NCBI GenBank assembly: GCA_030248135.1
Contig: JASANC010003630.1
Span: forward strand, 62,001 to 126,000
Length of the DNA: 64,000 bases
Source: Theristus sp. LFF4_11
Lineage: Eukaryota > Nematoda > Chromadorea > Monhysterida > Xyalidae
Direction: 5' to 3'
A model generated the notes under the pieces. That model was not told where the DNA came from. It saw nothing but the letters and a program-made list of their open reading frames with translations, and did not search any database. The stretch's first letter is position 1. Each line of letters starts with the position of its first letter. A program made the translations under genes and the position numbers. Below, one piece after another: positions 10,301-22,300 of the stretch.

Positions 10301-13300
10301 GAACCGCTGAACGAAACATCGAAGTGACCGTGCAACTAGTGGATGACATTGGAAACGTGCAGGAGAATGTGTGCCTTGCAATTGTTGTTCTTGTTGTAGT
10401 TGTTGTTTTTGCGGCACTGTCCATCGTGAAGACGACACGTGGGTGGGTAATGATGGTGAACCACTGGCTTGGCAATTTTCTGAGCGAGCTATTTATTGTA
10501 CGCATTTTGATGTTTGTTTTATCTTCTGTGTCAGAGCATCATCACAATAGGCGAGTATGGCCAGGTGCACCGTTCGTCGACGTACCACAGTTTGGTCGTC
10601 TATCATGAGTCGAGACCGAAATGGAGTGAAACGTTCAAGGTTTGTGAGTGTGCCGGTGTAGTTTGGTTTTTGGAAAAATTAGCGTTTGATTGTCGGGTGC
10701 ATTGATCGCACTGTGCAGAACCAGATGAGCTGTTGGTGTCTGCGCAGGTTGCCCTGCCGCCTCAGATCGTGTCCGCGTCAGCCGATGCGTCCAACATGCA
10801 CCTGCGCTTCCTGTGGCGTCACCGCAGCAGCACCGAGTCAAAGGATCGCAAGGAGCGACCGTTTGCACTCGCGTGGCTGCGACTCATACAAGATGAACGC
10901 ACGATCATCAACGATGGACTGCACGATTTGCTGTTGTATAAGGTGCACGACGTTGAAATGGGATTTCAGTTATTAGAAAACTTTTTTGTCTGGTTCTGCG
11001 ACTGGACTGGAAATCAGTTTCATGCTTGGCGCAGCTGTTAAAAATTGCTCAAAGGAAGTGACCCGGTTTCCGGAGATATCGATACCGATACAATTTTGTA
11101 TTGCCTGCCACATCAAGCATGAACTAATAACCCTTTCGACGTTTGTTAACGCATTGAGTCGCAGATAGTAGTCCTCGCATTTCGTCGTTTCATCATTCGG
11201 TGGTATTTCGTAATTCGTGGCCGCACGATTGGTCCACTGAGAATCGCCCAACGTCAGCAATGCCGCATCACACAACTTCCATTGCAATCACAGTTCTGTA
11301 CGATCACATTTCTGGCTTGTGCAGCTGGAGCCGAAGCAGAACACGCCGCACGTCAGCATGGAGTACACGAACCTGCCGTTCTCGGCCGCCATTCTCCAGC
11401 AGATCGGCATCCTGCGCAGTCGTGCGCCGGCCGGGCGCTACTCGAACGAGGCGTTCATGTTCGCCAACAAGGACGAGTTCGCAGTGCGCACGCTCACCTG
11501 CTCCACGAGCGTCACGCAGAACAGTGGGTGACAATGGTGGTCGCTACTTGTGTTGTGCCCACTCGCTGCTCCTTCGTGTTCAGGGGTTTCATCGTCATCA
11601 TCAAGTTGTTGTTGATGATTTTGTTGGTAACTCTCAGCAACGTTTTACCTGTCTGCACAACACTTTACAATGTATAATTGTACTCGAACTACAATGTGTA
11701 ACAAATAAAAGTTTTTAATGGCTGCATTGAGCTAGTTAGACCAATCAGTGAGCAGCAACTCAAAAGCAACCAATCAGCTGACTTTCTATGATTATACCTT
11801 TGTTTTCCAGAGCATTTGTTGCACGTGCTCGGTTGGGAGAACAATCGAATGTTGCTACGCGACAGTCTGGAGGCAATCGTGCATCGTACGCCGGACGATC
11901 GCACCGGTGAAGAGGTGGTCAAGGTGAGAAGGGCTGCTTTGGGCTTTGTCCATTGTGCTGCGTGCAACCAATTTTACGTCAGGTGCTCAACGTGAGAATA
12001 GGTGCTTCAGCGGTTTTATGAGTTGCGCGACCAATTCTTAAAGTCACAATTTTCCCAACAGTTTACCTGCTGTGTTTTTTTCCGTGCAGTTCGTTGAAGA
12101 CATCTTGAACTCGTTGTTCGCGCTGATGTCACGATCGAACGAGTATGACGAGTTGGCCTTCGATGCGCTCGTGTGTTTCTCAAACAAATTCTTTTAGTTG
12201 ATTGAAAAATTGTCTGTTTGCTTGCAGCCCCAGCCAATACTTTTCCCGTTCAACAATTCAGGTGTACGTAATTCGATTGGTTGACGAGCCGCGCTATCAA
12301 AACTTCAAGCCTTTAGTCAACGACTACGTGAATAATCGATTCAGCGCTGCGAACGTCTACAAGTTGGTGGCTTTCGTGTAGCACAAAAATGATACAATTT
12401 TAACGTCGTGTTTGTGTCATTGTGACCAGGAAAACACTGTCATTTTCGCTAGAATTCAACTTCAAAAACAACAAACGCATAACCGAAAGCCTGAAACCAA
12501 CAAAACATGCACAGCAAACTGCTGACGCTGATGACCGCGCAACTGATGAACATTCGCACGCGTTCTGCTGGCAAGCTGATTCCAACGAACGCGCTCAAGA
12601 CATTCGGCACTCTGATGGCGTTCGTCGTGAAGTCACGCTCGCTCGATGAACGGTACGCCCAAAAGGGGGGGGGCGGATTGTGGATAGAACAAGGTGGCAC
12701 AGAGAACAATTCAAATCAGCTTGCTGATAGGATGCATCAGACAGACTGCTGTAGACAAAATCAATCGGTACGGCGCGTTATCGCATTTCCAGCAAATGCA
12801 GTTGTTCTTTTTTCTATTTTTCTAGTTCCCCATGCGATCCCGGAAACTCGAAGGTACCAAACTCCGGTGGTTTGCGTCATGGGTGAATAGGTGCTGCGCT
12901 GGGCTGGGTGTACCGTGAGCCAACCAATACCCTCGCCAGCCAAATCCTCTTTATCCCCGCTGTGTCTTCAGGACACCGCATCAGTAGTTTCACCGTTTTC
13001 CAAGTTTTGCCTTTGTTTAAGAACGCATTGATTGCAGTCTTGCACAATGCGGCCCAGCACAAGAGTTCACGGAGAAAGTGCTGGAGATGCTGCGTGTGGC
13101 TGCTGACCTGATGAGCGACCGCCAGCACATGGTCACCTATCAAGGATTCACGTTGAAGTTCATTCCGCAGGCGATGCCACACTTTGCGCGTGTGCTTCAG
13201 CCGCAAGATCTGGTGTACGTTGCCAGGGCGCTGCTTTTTAATAGTTTTACAAATGATGTGATGCTGTTAAGTTACTTATGATAGTGATAATTAATTGTTC

Positions 13301-16300
13301 ACATATGCAACTAGACTTGCTCGGGTCGGCGCCTCTCGAGTAAACGTCGTAGCCAAGGACTGCCATCGTTCTTTTCTATTGTTCCAGCAACAAGCCTAGA
13401 GCAATGTCTTGGTGTTTTTGCTCCCCATAAACAGCGTCAATAACTTTCGTTTAAGTCGGTTGTTTGAATTTAACGGAGTCACTGCCGTCATGTCTGCATT
13501 TGTCAGTCTCAGCTTTTGCAGGCAATCACTGACATCGATCTTTACGAACCTGGAGAGCGCGCTGCTCGCGCAACGTCTGCTCTGCCTGTACGACATTCTG
13601 CAGCGCGGCGATCTCCTGCCGAAACTGGGAAGGGGTCAGGCTCGTGAGGACTTTCTGCAACTGCTGCTGGCGCAGTGCGTCCTTGGCATGGCCAAGACCG
13701 ACGAACGCACCAATGTTGCCACGCTCTTGTATCAACTGTTCACGACGCTGTTCTCTGAAGACCCGGTTGGTTGTCGTTGGTGAAATTGTACTGCTTGTAG
13801 ACTTGCCTCTCGATTTTCACAGCATTTGGTCTCAGAACGTTGCGAAGTGGTGTCTTTCTATTTGGTTGTGCGACTCGATGCGTTTTGCACCCACGGAAAT
13901 GAAGCTTCGTTTTATGCGTGGTGCGGCAATTGCCATGTGTTCCTGTCGCATAATGGGGGACTAGGAATTTTTTCGTAGGCAGTTTTGAATCGCATGAAAC
14001 CTCCCCTATTCACATTGTATACGTGCGTCGAGTCGCAGAACCTGGAAAACTACAACGTAGCTGAATGATTCCAGTCGAACAGCAACGTGGCTGCGAGCGA
14101 GCAAGAGGTGCAGATGATCTTGGTGCACTGTCTGCGGCCGATCATGCAGACTGTGATTCGCCTGTTGGACAGTGTCGTGTCGCAGTATCAGCATCAGACG
14201 CACGCCGCAAACGACACGCAGCGCTCGTCAAACGCAAACCAAGATTTGCTGGTTAGTTGTTTGCAGTTACGACGTTTTATTTTGGTTCTCGAGAGGTCAG
14301 TGTGTAGTGGCGGTAGGGATGGGGGAGGGTAACTGATTATAGTCAACGGGCTGACTTATATCCCTTGTAAGTTGGTAACCCACGGTATGTTTCTGAATGT
14401 CGAAACCGCAAACAGCAAACTTCATGTGGTGTGGTGGAGCGTCATCAATCTATCACAATGTGGCAATGTGGTGAACACGCACCACCAATGTGTGCGGCAA
14501 TGTTCACCAGATGACGGTGACAGATTCACCCGTTCAACCACCGTCCGTCCCAGGGGCCTGTATGATTCCAGCCGATTGGTGCTTCCTGTGTGCCATCGCC
14601 ATGTGCTGCTTTGCCTTGCAGCAGCTCAACCTCTCGCTGCTGTGTGCGTTGCTCGAGAAAATGTCCGGCTGCGCGCACCACTATCTGTGCTACATTCGAA
14701 CGCGCTGCCCGACCGACGTTGACAAGAAGGACTTGCTCATTGAGTTGCTGCTGCTCGCGCACGACCTGGTGACGAAACCGATTTATCCGAACGACTGGCT
14801 GCACATGAATCTACTGATGAATCGGTATGCGGCAGTTTGCAACTTGGTGGTGTTGAAAAGCACTTTTTGAATTTTTTTAACCGGACGCAGAAGAGCGGTA
14901 GAAAGTGGCTGCTTTTTTGTTTTAGTTTGCAGCTCCCTCCGGCGGTTCCAGAAAATTGAAGGAGGGCACCACACTTGGTGATTTAGTGTTGGGGCTGAGC
15001 GTCACGTGAACTAATGCCGTTCTAACGAGTGGGGCCAGGCTCTGAGATCTGTTCCTGGGGACACCAGTAATATGAGCCGTGTGAATCTTCTGAATCCTCC
15101 AAAACCAGTAGTTTGATCACGAATGTTTGTGCAATGCACTGTTTGCATGACGAGTTATGTATGTACGTTTTCAGTTCCTTGGTGAGAACGTTAAATTGCG
15201 TCAGTTACACATTGAGAACAACGTTCAATGGTGCTGCGTTCGATCACATGGTTTGTGGTTTCCCCCGTTTGTTTTGCGTTTATTTTGTTAATTATTGAGG
15301 TGTATTCGAAAATGTTTTGTCTTTTCTATTTCAGTTGTGGAACCAGTACTTCTTTACTGTGGTGGCGTTGATGACGCACCCGCATCTGCAGTTAGAGACA
15401 TTTGCAAAGATTAAACGTGACATGATCATGGCGAGGTTCGTTGGCTCTAAATCAGTTGCGATTTTTTGTTCTGATCTGTTTCATTCGTCCACGGCACCAT
15501 TAAGTCAGGAATGAAGCACATGAAGCCAAAACATGTTTCGTGAAAAAACGAACGAAAATGTAATTTTGTTGCAGATATAAAGACATGCGCGAGCCGTGCG
15601 TGAACGATGTCCGCTCGATGTGGTTTAGTTTATCAGGTGCTTGTAAATGTATGGCTGTAAAAAATCCTTACTTTTTCTGTTCAACGGACATTTGCGCGCG
15701 GGGGCCAATGAGCTTAGCAGTCTACTGCCAGCCGATCACTTTTTGTTCGAAACCTCAAGGCGCCAAACTCCGGTGCCTGGTTACTGGAGGATGGATAGAC
15801 GAGTAGCGTTCCTTAAACGCAAGCGCCCGCTTGTCAAGGCTGCTGTGTGCGCTGCAGTGCGCCTGTGTTGCAGCGAAACACCGCCTGGAGCTGTCGTGCG
15901 CGCTGGTCGGCGTGATGCTGCGCATGAGCACCTGCGGCTCTGGGCTGTTCGTGTCTCGCACGGTGCCCGTGTTCGTGGACATGCTCGGCGTCGAGTACCG
16001 CGAACGCCAACGCAGACGCAACCTCGCGCTCATGGACACCTTCGACGAGAACTTCACTTGGCAGGCACGTGCTATGCGTTCATTCATTTGTTACATTTGA
16101 GAAAATAGTTTGGTTGGCAATATCAGCTGATTGGCGTGCTCTTGTATTGGGCTCACTGATAGTGGTCAGACGCTGCAACTGGCGCGTGCCAGACTCAAAC
16201 ACGAGATTGTACAAATTGCTTATGTGTTACGTTTTGACGGTAATTGGTCTCATTTTCAGTTCGAATTGGAGTTGATCTCGCAGTTGGACGCTCTCGTCGA

Positions 16301-19300
16301 TCAGGGCTGCTTCGGCGGCAGCAGTGCGTTTGCCGATAATTTCATCGATGCGTGCGTTTTTGTTTTGTTTTCAGATTATTTCGAAACCTAACTTCGTTAC
16401 GAACTGTTCACTGTTGAGATTTCTTTGCTGCACGCTTGCGTATTTCAGTCTACGTGAGTACAGCACACCGTTGGCGGGCACAATGGCCGCAGAGATGCAC
16501 AGACTGATCGACGTGATTGCACGTCTGTTGCGGCAGCTGTTCGAGTATCACAGTGTGCGACAGTCGCGCATCGACAGCACCGAGGCACGAATGGCCTGTA
16601 TTGTATCGCTCATGGTGGGTTTGGTTGGTTGGAAGAATTGAAAACAGTGGGCAGTGGCGTTGGATGCGTGGCATGATTTGGTGCCTCAGTTTGAGACCAA
16701 CCGAATGGCATGTCAGACTCAGCGCAGATTCCTGCAACACACGGACATTTTTTAATTCCAAATTCTTTATTCACCGCTCAATAGACGACGTCAATTATGG
16801 CAAACCGATCCAAACCTGATTATGGTGATCTTTGATCTGCTCTTGCACACTTTTTCCACTCACGCACGCAGGAGTTCTACCAGAAGAACAAGCACGACGA
16901 GCTTTACGTGAAGTACGTCTATAAGCTGTACAGTTTACATCGCACGTGCAAGAACTATTCCGAGGCAGCGACCACGGTGAAGCTGCATGCAGACAAGCTG
17001 GCCGTGAGTTTTATGCGTTTTTTATACTCAGTTCTTGTTGTTACATTGTCCGAAAATATGGCACATTACACTTTTGCAGCGCTCCAAACACCCACTGTAA
17101 AATGCATAGGCTGCAGCGGCCACTGTTGTTTTACGTTTTTTTCAACTCTTTGTTCAGTGGTCGGACGAGCCGCTGGACGCTGCGCATTGCGCGCCGGTGC
17201 CTCCGGATCTGTCTCAGTCGGACGTGCAGTCGCAGCTGAAGACCGACCTGTACGAGAAGATCATTCAGTTCTACGAGCGCGGCGAGAACTGGGAGCGTGC
17301 CATCGAGGTCTGCGAGGAGCTGCAGCAGGTCTACAAGGCGCTCACGTTCGACTACGCACGGCTCGCTGCACTGCTGGTAGGCGTGCTGCTTGTGTGGTGT
17401 TGTGAAATGCCACACCACCGTTTAGTGTATTCATTTTCCGTGTTTTCCGGGACGCCCGAACCCGAATCCGTACGAAGATTTTCTCTTCGGGTTTTGCTTA
17501 AGCCATTCTGTTTTTATAGTTGTGCAACTAAATTCACACATGATCACACTAAAATCAGTTTCATGCTTGGCGCGCCAGTTCAACTTTGCTGAAGCTTGTC
17601 TCTAGTCCTTGAGATAGGACAGGATCACTCAAAGAAATTTTGAATTGCTGTATCAAGCACGAAACTAATTTTCTTCCCACGTCTGCAAACCGAGTGAATC
17701 GCAATCGCAATAAACAGAAAAAAGTGTACCTTGTAATAGAGTTGGTAAAAAACCGGTTTTTTATATTGCCAGGAAAAAAACCGGTTTCTTTTCCGTTTTA
17801 AAACCGTTTTAAAACCATAAAAAACCGAATGCTTCCCAGCTCCTAAACTTTTCAGAACTTGGCATCTTGAACTCAAAATAGGAAATTCATCAAAATTAGT
17901 GATTTTGAGCAGCGTAAAATGCTGTTTTCGGGCATACAACCGACCAAATATGCTATTTTTGCCACCAAATGCTACCCAATTTTTTGTTTCAAATCAAATT
18001 AATTTCGCTTTTATTGGTTTCCAGGGCAGCACGTTCAATAAATTGAAAACAAAGACTGGGCAGTGACCGTGTAGGTGTGGGGAGCGGGAGGGACGGTTGC
18101 AAGGAGACCGGATAGCTGACCCCGATTAGGGGGCGAGATTTGCAGAACTGCAAAGTGAAACCGGTGGCGGATTGCGTTTAAAAAATAACATTTCATCAGT
18201 TACCCTTTGCAAATCGACAACATCGTCAGTTAGTCTGCATATGCACTTAGTTTAGCAGTCACCTTGTCTTCATCGTATTTCACTCGACCCTTGCCACAAA
18301 AGCTTCTGCAAAATGATGCTTCCCCAGTTCAGTTCGATACTGAGTTCACTGCACCGTTTTTTCCAAAATATAATTTTACATTTTATCAATCAAACGAAGA
18401 GTTGTGATTTTTGACCACGAAGTTTGAAAATTTTTAAGGTAAAAAACCGGTTCTTTATTTTTTCAAGAAAAAAACTGGAAAAAAAACGGTTTTAAAACGG
18501 AAAAGAAACCGGTTTTTTTTCTGTGCCAACCCTACCTTGTAACTATATTTGCGAATCGCTACAAAATGCCTAGATGTCATTTTCCATCGTCCACAGAAAC
18601 TGGAAGCCTCCTTGTACGACAAGATCGTCACGAAGCAACGGTTGGAGTGTCCTTTTTTCTTGGTCGCGTTTTGGGGCCGAGCGTTTCCGTCCACACTCGC
18701 GAATCGCCGTTTTGTGTTCCGTGGCTCGCCCGGGGACCGACTGGCTGACTTCAATGATCGACTGCTGACTTCGTTTCCAGATGCAAACGTGTGCAAATGT
18801 TTTCTTTACAAAATAGAGAAGTGAAAAAGTAGTGACTGTTTGACTGGATGGCGCAAGCAACCATCGTCCTGAACTCCGAACGTGCAGAATTGCAGTCGAA
18901 CTGTACATCATAAATTGCTGATTGGTTGCTTCTGAATTGGGTTTACTGATTGGACCAACTAGCTGGAGCTCGATTCAAATGCCACAAAATGAGCCAACTG
19001 CATACATTTCTTTGCACATACCGTATTACCTCTATTAAACCCCCCCCCAAAATTAAACCCCCCCCCCCAAAATAAACCCCCACCCCCTCGACAAGTTTCC
19101 AAATAATCCCCCCCCAAAATAATCCCCCATGGGGGATTATTGAAACTTGTTTGAAACACATACCCAGCGAATTCAGTGGCTGGTTGCAGTGAAAATGATG
19201 AAATTGTGCTACCAAAGGCCCCAAATGGATGAGTTAATGGTAATTTCATTACAAAAGGCTGTTGTAAAACGAAATTTCTATGTAGAGTAGAAGTTTCTGC

Positions 19301-22300
19301 GACTTCCTTCCTGCCATGGAAGGTATTTTTGCCATTTTGCCCACTCCTAAAAATGGTTTCCAAATAAACCCCCCCCCAAAAATAAAGCCCCCCCAAAAAT
19401 AAACCCCCACCCCCAGAAGTCGCTGAAGAAATAAACCCCCATGGGGGTTTATTAGAGGTAATACGGTAATTTGCCTGAGTTGACCCATTGGTTTTTCCAG
19501 CTGCTAACAACGCTGGACACACCGCCAGAGGAAGTTCGCCAATCGACGAGCGTTCAGCAGCTGCAGATCAACGCGTTGCAGCCAATCAGCGACGAAAGCA
19601 GCAGACTCGCGCGTGCTGACAGAATGATAAAATGGTGATTCGATTGGATGGGTGGGGACTGGGGATTGAGTGTGCCAGCCAGGATGCCATGTCGTTTTCT
19701 AAAATGTTTTGTGTAGCAAAGCACATTGGTTACGCTCTACGATTCAGACCTGCTTTTAGGCCGCTAGTGATTGATCCTCAAGGGAAGACTGGCAACACAA
19801 ACATTTGAATTTCGAGTGAATTTTGGCGAAAGAAAACAGCTCTGAAGGTCAGCTTCCACGGTCTTATCACGATAGTGAACACCTGTTGCACGCTGCAGGT
19901 ACTACAAGCACAACAACGTGCAAAAGTTTGAATGCTCACGGCGGTTTCGTCGCGAGTGCGATGTGCCCTCGGCAAAGGGCAACGAATTCGCACAGATGTG
20001 GATTGAGCGCACGATCGTGGTCACCAGTCATCAGCTGCCCGGGGTGCTCTTGTCCTATCCGGTCAGCTCGTCGCACGTGGTCAGTTGGCAAAATATGAAG
20101 CATTTTCTGGTTTCGAAGCAACATTTCGAAGAAAAAATGTAACATTTCGAAGTTGTATAAACGGTAGAATTGGAAAAGTGCAATCAAAACTTTTTGAAGT
20201 CAACATTAGCGTAGCACTGAACTGTTCAACATTTGTTCAACTTGGCAAAATTTGTGACTTAGAAACTGGGCTTATGAGTTGATTTATGAACTTTGCAAGA
20301 CGTATTCGTCGAAATCATCACTATTTCAGACAGAGCTTCACCCAGTGGCAGTAGCCGCAGAGACGATGCAGAAGACCAACCACGACCTGTCGGACACCAT
20401 CGACCAATGCCGCAATTCGACCAATCTGAATCCACTCGAATTGAAACTGAACGGCATCTTGAGTCCGGTTGTGATGGGCGGCATTGATAATTACAAGGTG
20501 ATTTTGATAGTGCTTTTTTCAAAAACTCCACTTTGGCGGTTTGGTTGGGTGGTTCACTCTCATGCTGGTGTTGATATTATTTCACCGTATAATAATTTTA
20601 TCATCATTTTTTCGGGATTTTGGGATTCAATACGTTTGCAGACGAAGAAAGGAGACATGGGTTTCATGCCTAATGCGGCAATTCAACATGCCCAAAGTCA
20701 TCTTAACGACTAAAATCACTTCAGCAAGTTTGAACCGCCGCCTCAAGCATGAAACTGAGTTCCTCTTAGTCCGTGCATCAAGTCTCAGACAGAACTATAG
20801 AAAAAGAGAACAGAATGTTATATTTTGCGATTTGAGTTTCTGTCAATTGTCATTGTCAGTTTCTGTCATTGAGCCGCAGCACCAGAGTAGTAACAACAAC
20901 GATGAAATCGACTGTTCCCATTCGTCAGTGTTTCTTCGCGGACGACTACCGCGCGCAACTGCCGCTCGAATGGCAGCCTTCGCTTGAGCTGCTGCGCGAT
21001 CGACTCGCGGCGCAGATTCCGTTGCTCGAGTTCGGTCTGTACGTGCACGCACAGCGCTGCGAGCAGACGAACGCCGACCTGCACACGCTCATGGTCGAGC
21101 AGTTCTACAAACTGAGACAGGCCGTTCAGGAGAACTACGGCGTCAAGGTCGGTGCGCAAAAATGCAGCACAATAAATCACGAAACATCGTGGATCGCTAA
21201 GTGTTGATCTTTCTGTTGAAATTTTTTCTAAGTCAAAAAAAATTGATTGTGTCATTGCATTTGTAACGCAGCTAGATCCATGCAAACGTGTGTGTTCAAC
21301 GATGAAGACGTCTTTTCAAACTGGTCTTTTTGCGCTGCACAGGAGAGCCTGCTGCCGCCGGGTGCCTCGATTGAGTTTGTGCGCAAGCACTCGAGCTCGA
21401 TGCTGCGTCAGTTGTCATCAACGAGCTCACGCGCGAGCATCGCATCGCCGCAGCCGACGCCGGTCGAGGAGAAGGACGTGTTCGTGCGGCACCACATGTC
21501 GCCGATCAGTGAGAGCAGACTGACGCCGCAGTAAGCGCTGCTGATGAGAGCAGTTCCGGTGTGAACTCATCAAACGTCATCAACAGACTCATCAGTCAGA
21601 CATTCCTGTGAAAAAGCCAAGCTCAACTAGTCTGTAAACGCTGATTGGTCGACCAATTTGCTGCCATGTGGGATTGATACATATTCGTTTGATGGATTTT
21701 ATTCGATTGATCGATTGGTTGTTTAAATGAGTTGACATGAAGCCAGTTGTGAATTGTGATTGATTGGAGTCTGTACGGTGCAGCACGAGCACCCCTGTGC
21801 GTCACGCAGCGAGCATGGTCGGCTTCCGGAGTCCGTTGAGCGCGCAGGGCTACATGTTCAGCAGCATGTCCCGCACGCGAACGTCTGCTGCCGCGGTCGC
21901 CGGCTTCAACCGCAAATCCAGTGAACCGTGCGTTTGTTGGCGCGTTTTCATTGTTTTGTTTGTTAGTTGCTTCTCAAAGTTTTTTGGTTCACAAAAATCC
22001 AACATTTAGTTTGGAAAGCATTGCATCACTTTTTTCAGGAAACGTCTCTCGAACGTCTCCTCGACGAGTTCAACAGTGAGTCTGAGCAGTGATGACAAGC
22101 AGACTGCGATGGCGGCTGCGACCGGCGATGCAACCGCTCCGCCACCGAAAATTCTCGTGCAGCAGGTTGGCTGTCATAACAGTCGGAACTGTGGGAAGGT
22201 TTAGTAGAGAGTTGCTGGCACCGAAATGACACACGATCAAATCACGTCAGAACAAAGCAGCAACCAACAATAAACATGCCCGTTGTCACCTGACAGAAGC

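Larger units (their letters stand above)
16872..21147 (+). other. DOCK1: DOCK exons 31-37: catalytic DHR2 domain
   Basis: Exons: 16872-17003, 17158-17376, 18597-18788, 19501-19634, 19899-20079, 20330-20497, 20929-21147. Recognisable DHR2 blocks are YVKYVYKLYSLHRTCKNYSE, LYEKIIQFYERGENWERAI, LYDKIVTKQRLECPFFLVAF, GNEFAQMWIERTIVVTSHQL, VAVAAETMQKTN and LNGILSPVVMGGIDNYK. The last exon matches the carboxy-terminal helices after the nucleotide sensor (WQPSLELLRDRLAAQIPLLE). The intron 17377-18596 holds a 798 bp hAT-type MITE and the next intron a 446 bp TA element, so this domain tolerates heavy insertion in its introns. Confidence 0.93.

Noticed and set aside
14057..14074. An 18 bp intron in DOCK between LENYN and SNSNVAA
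   Set aside because: Too short to splice. A 60 bp intron from 14023 to 14082 keeps phase and aligns better with the family.
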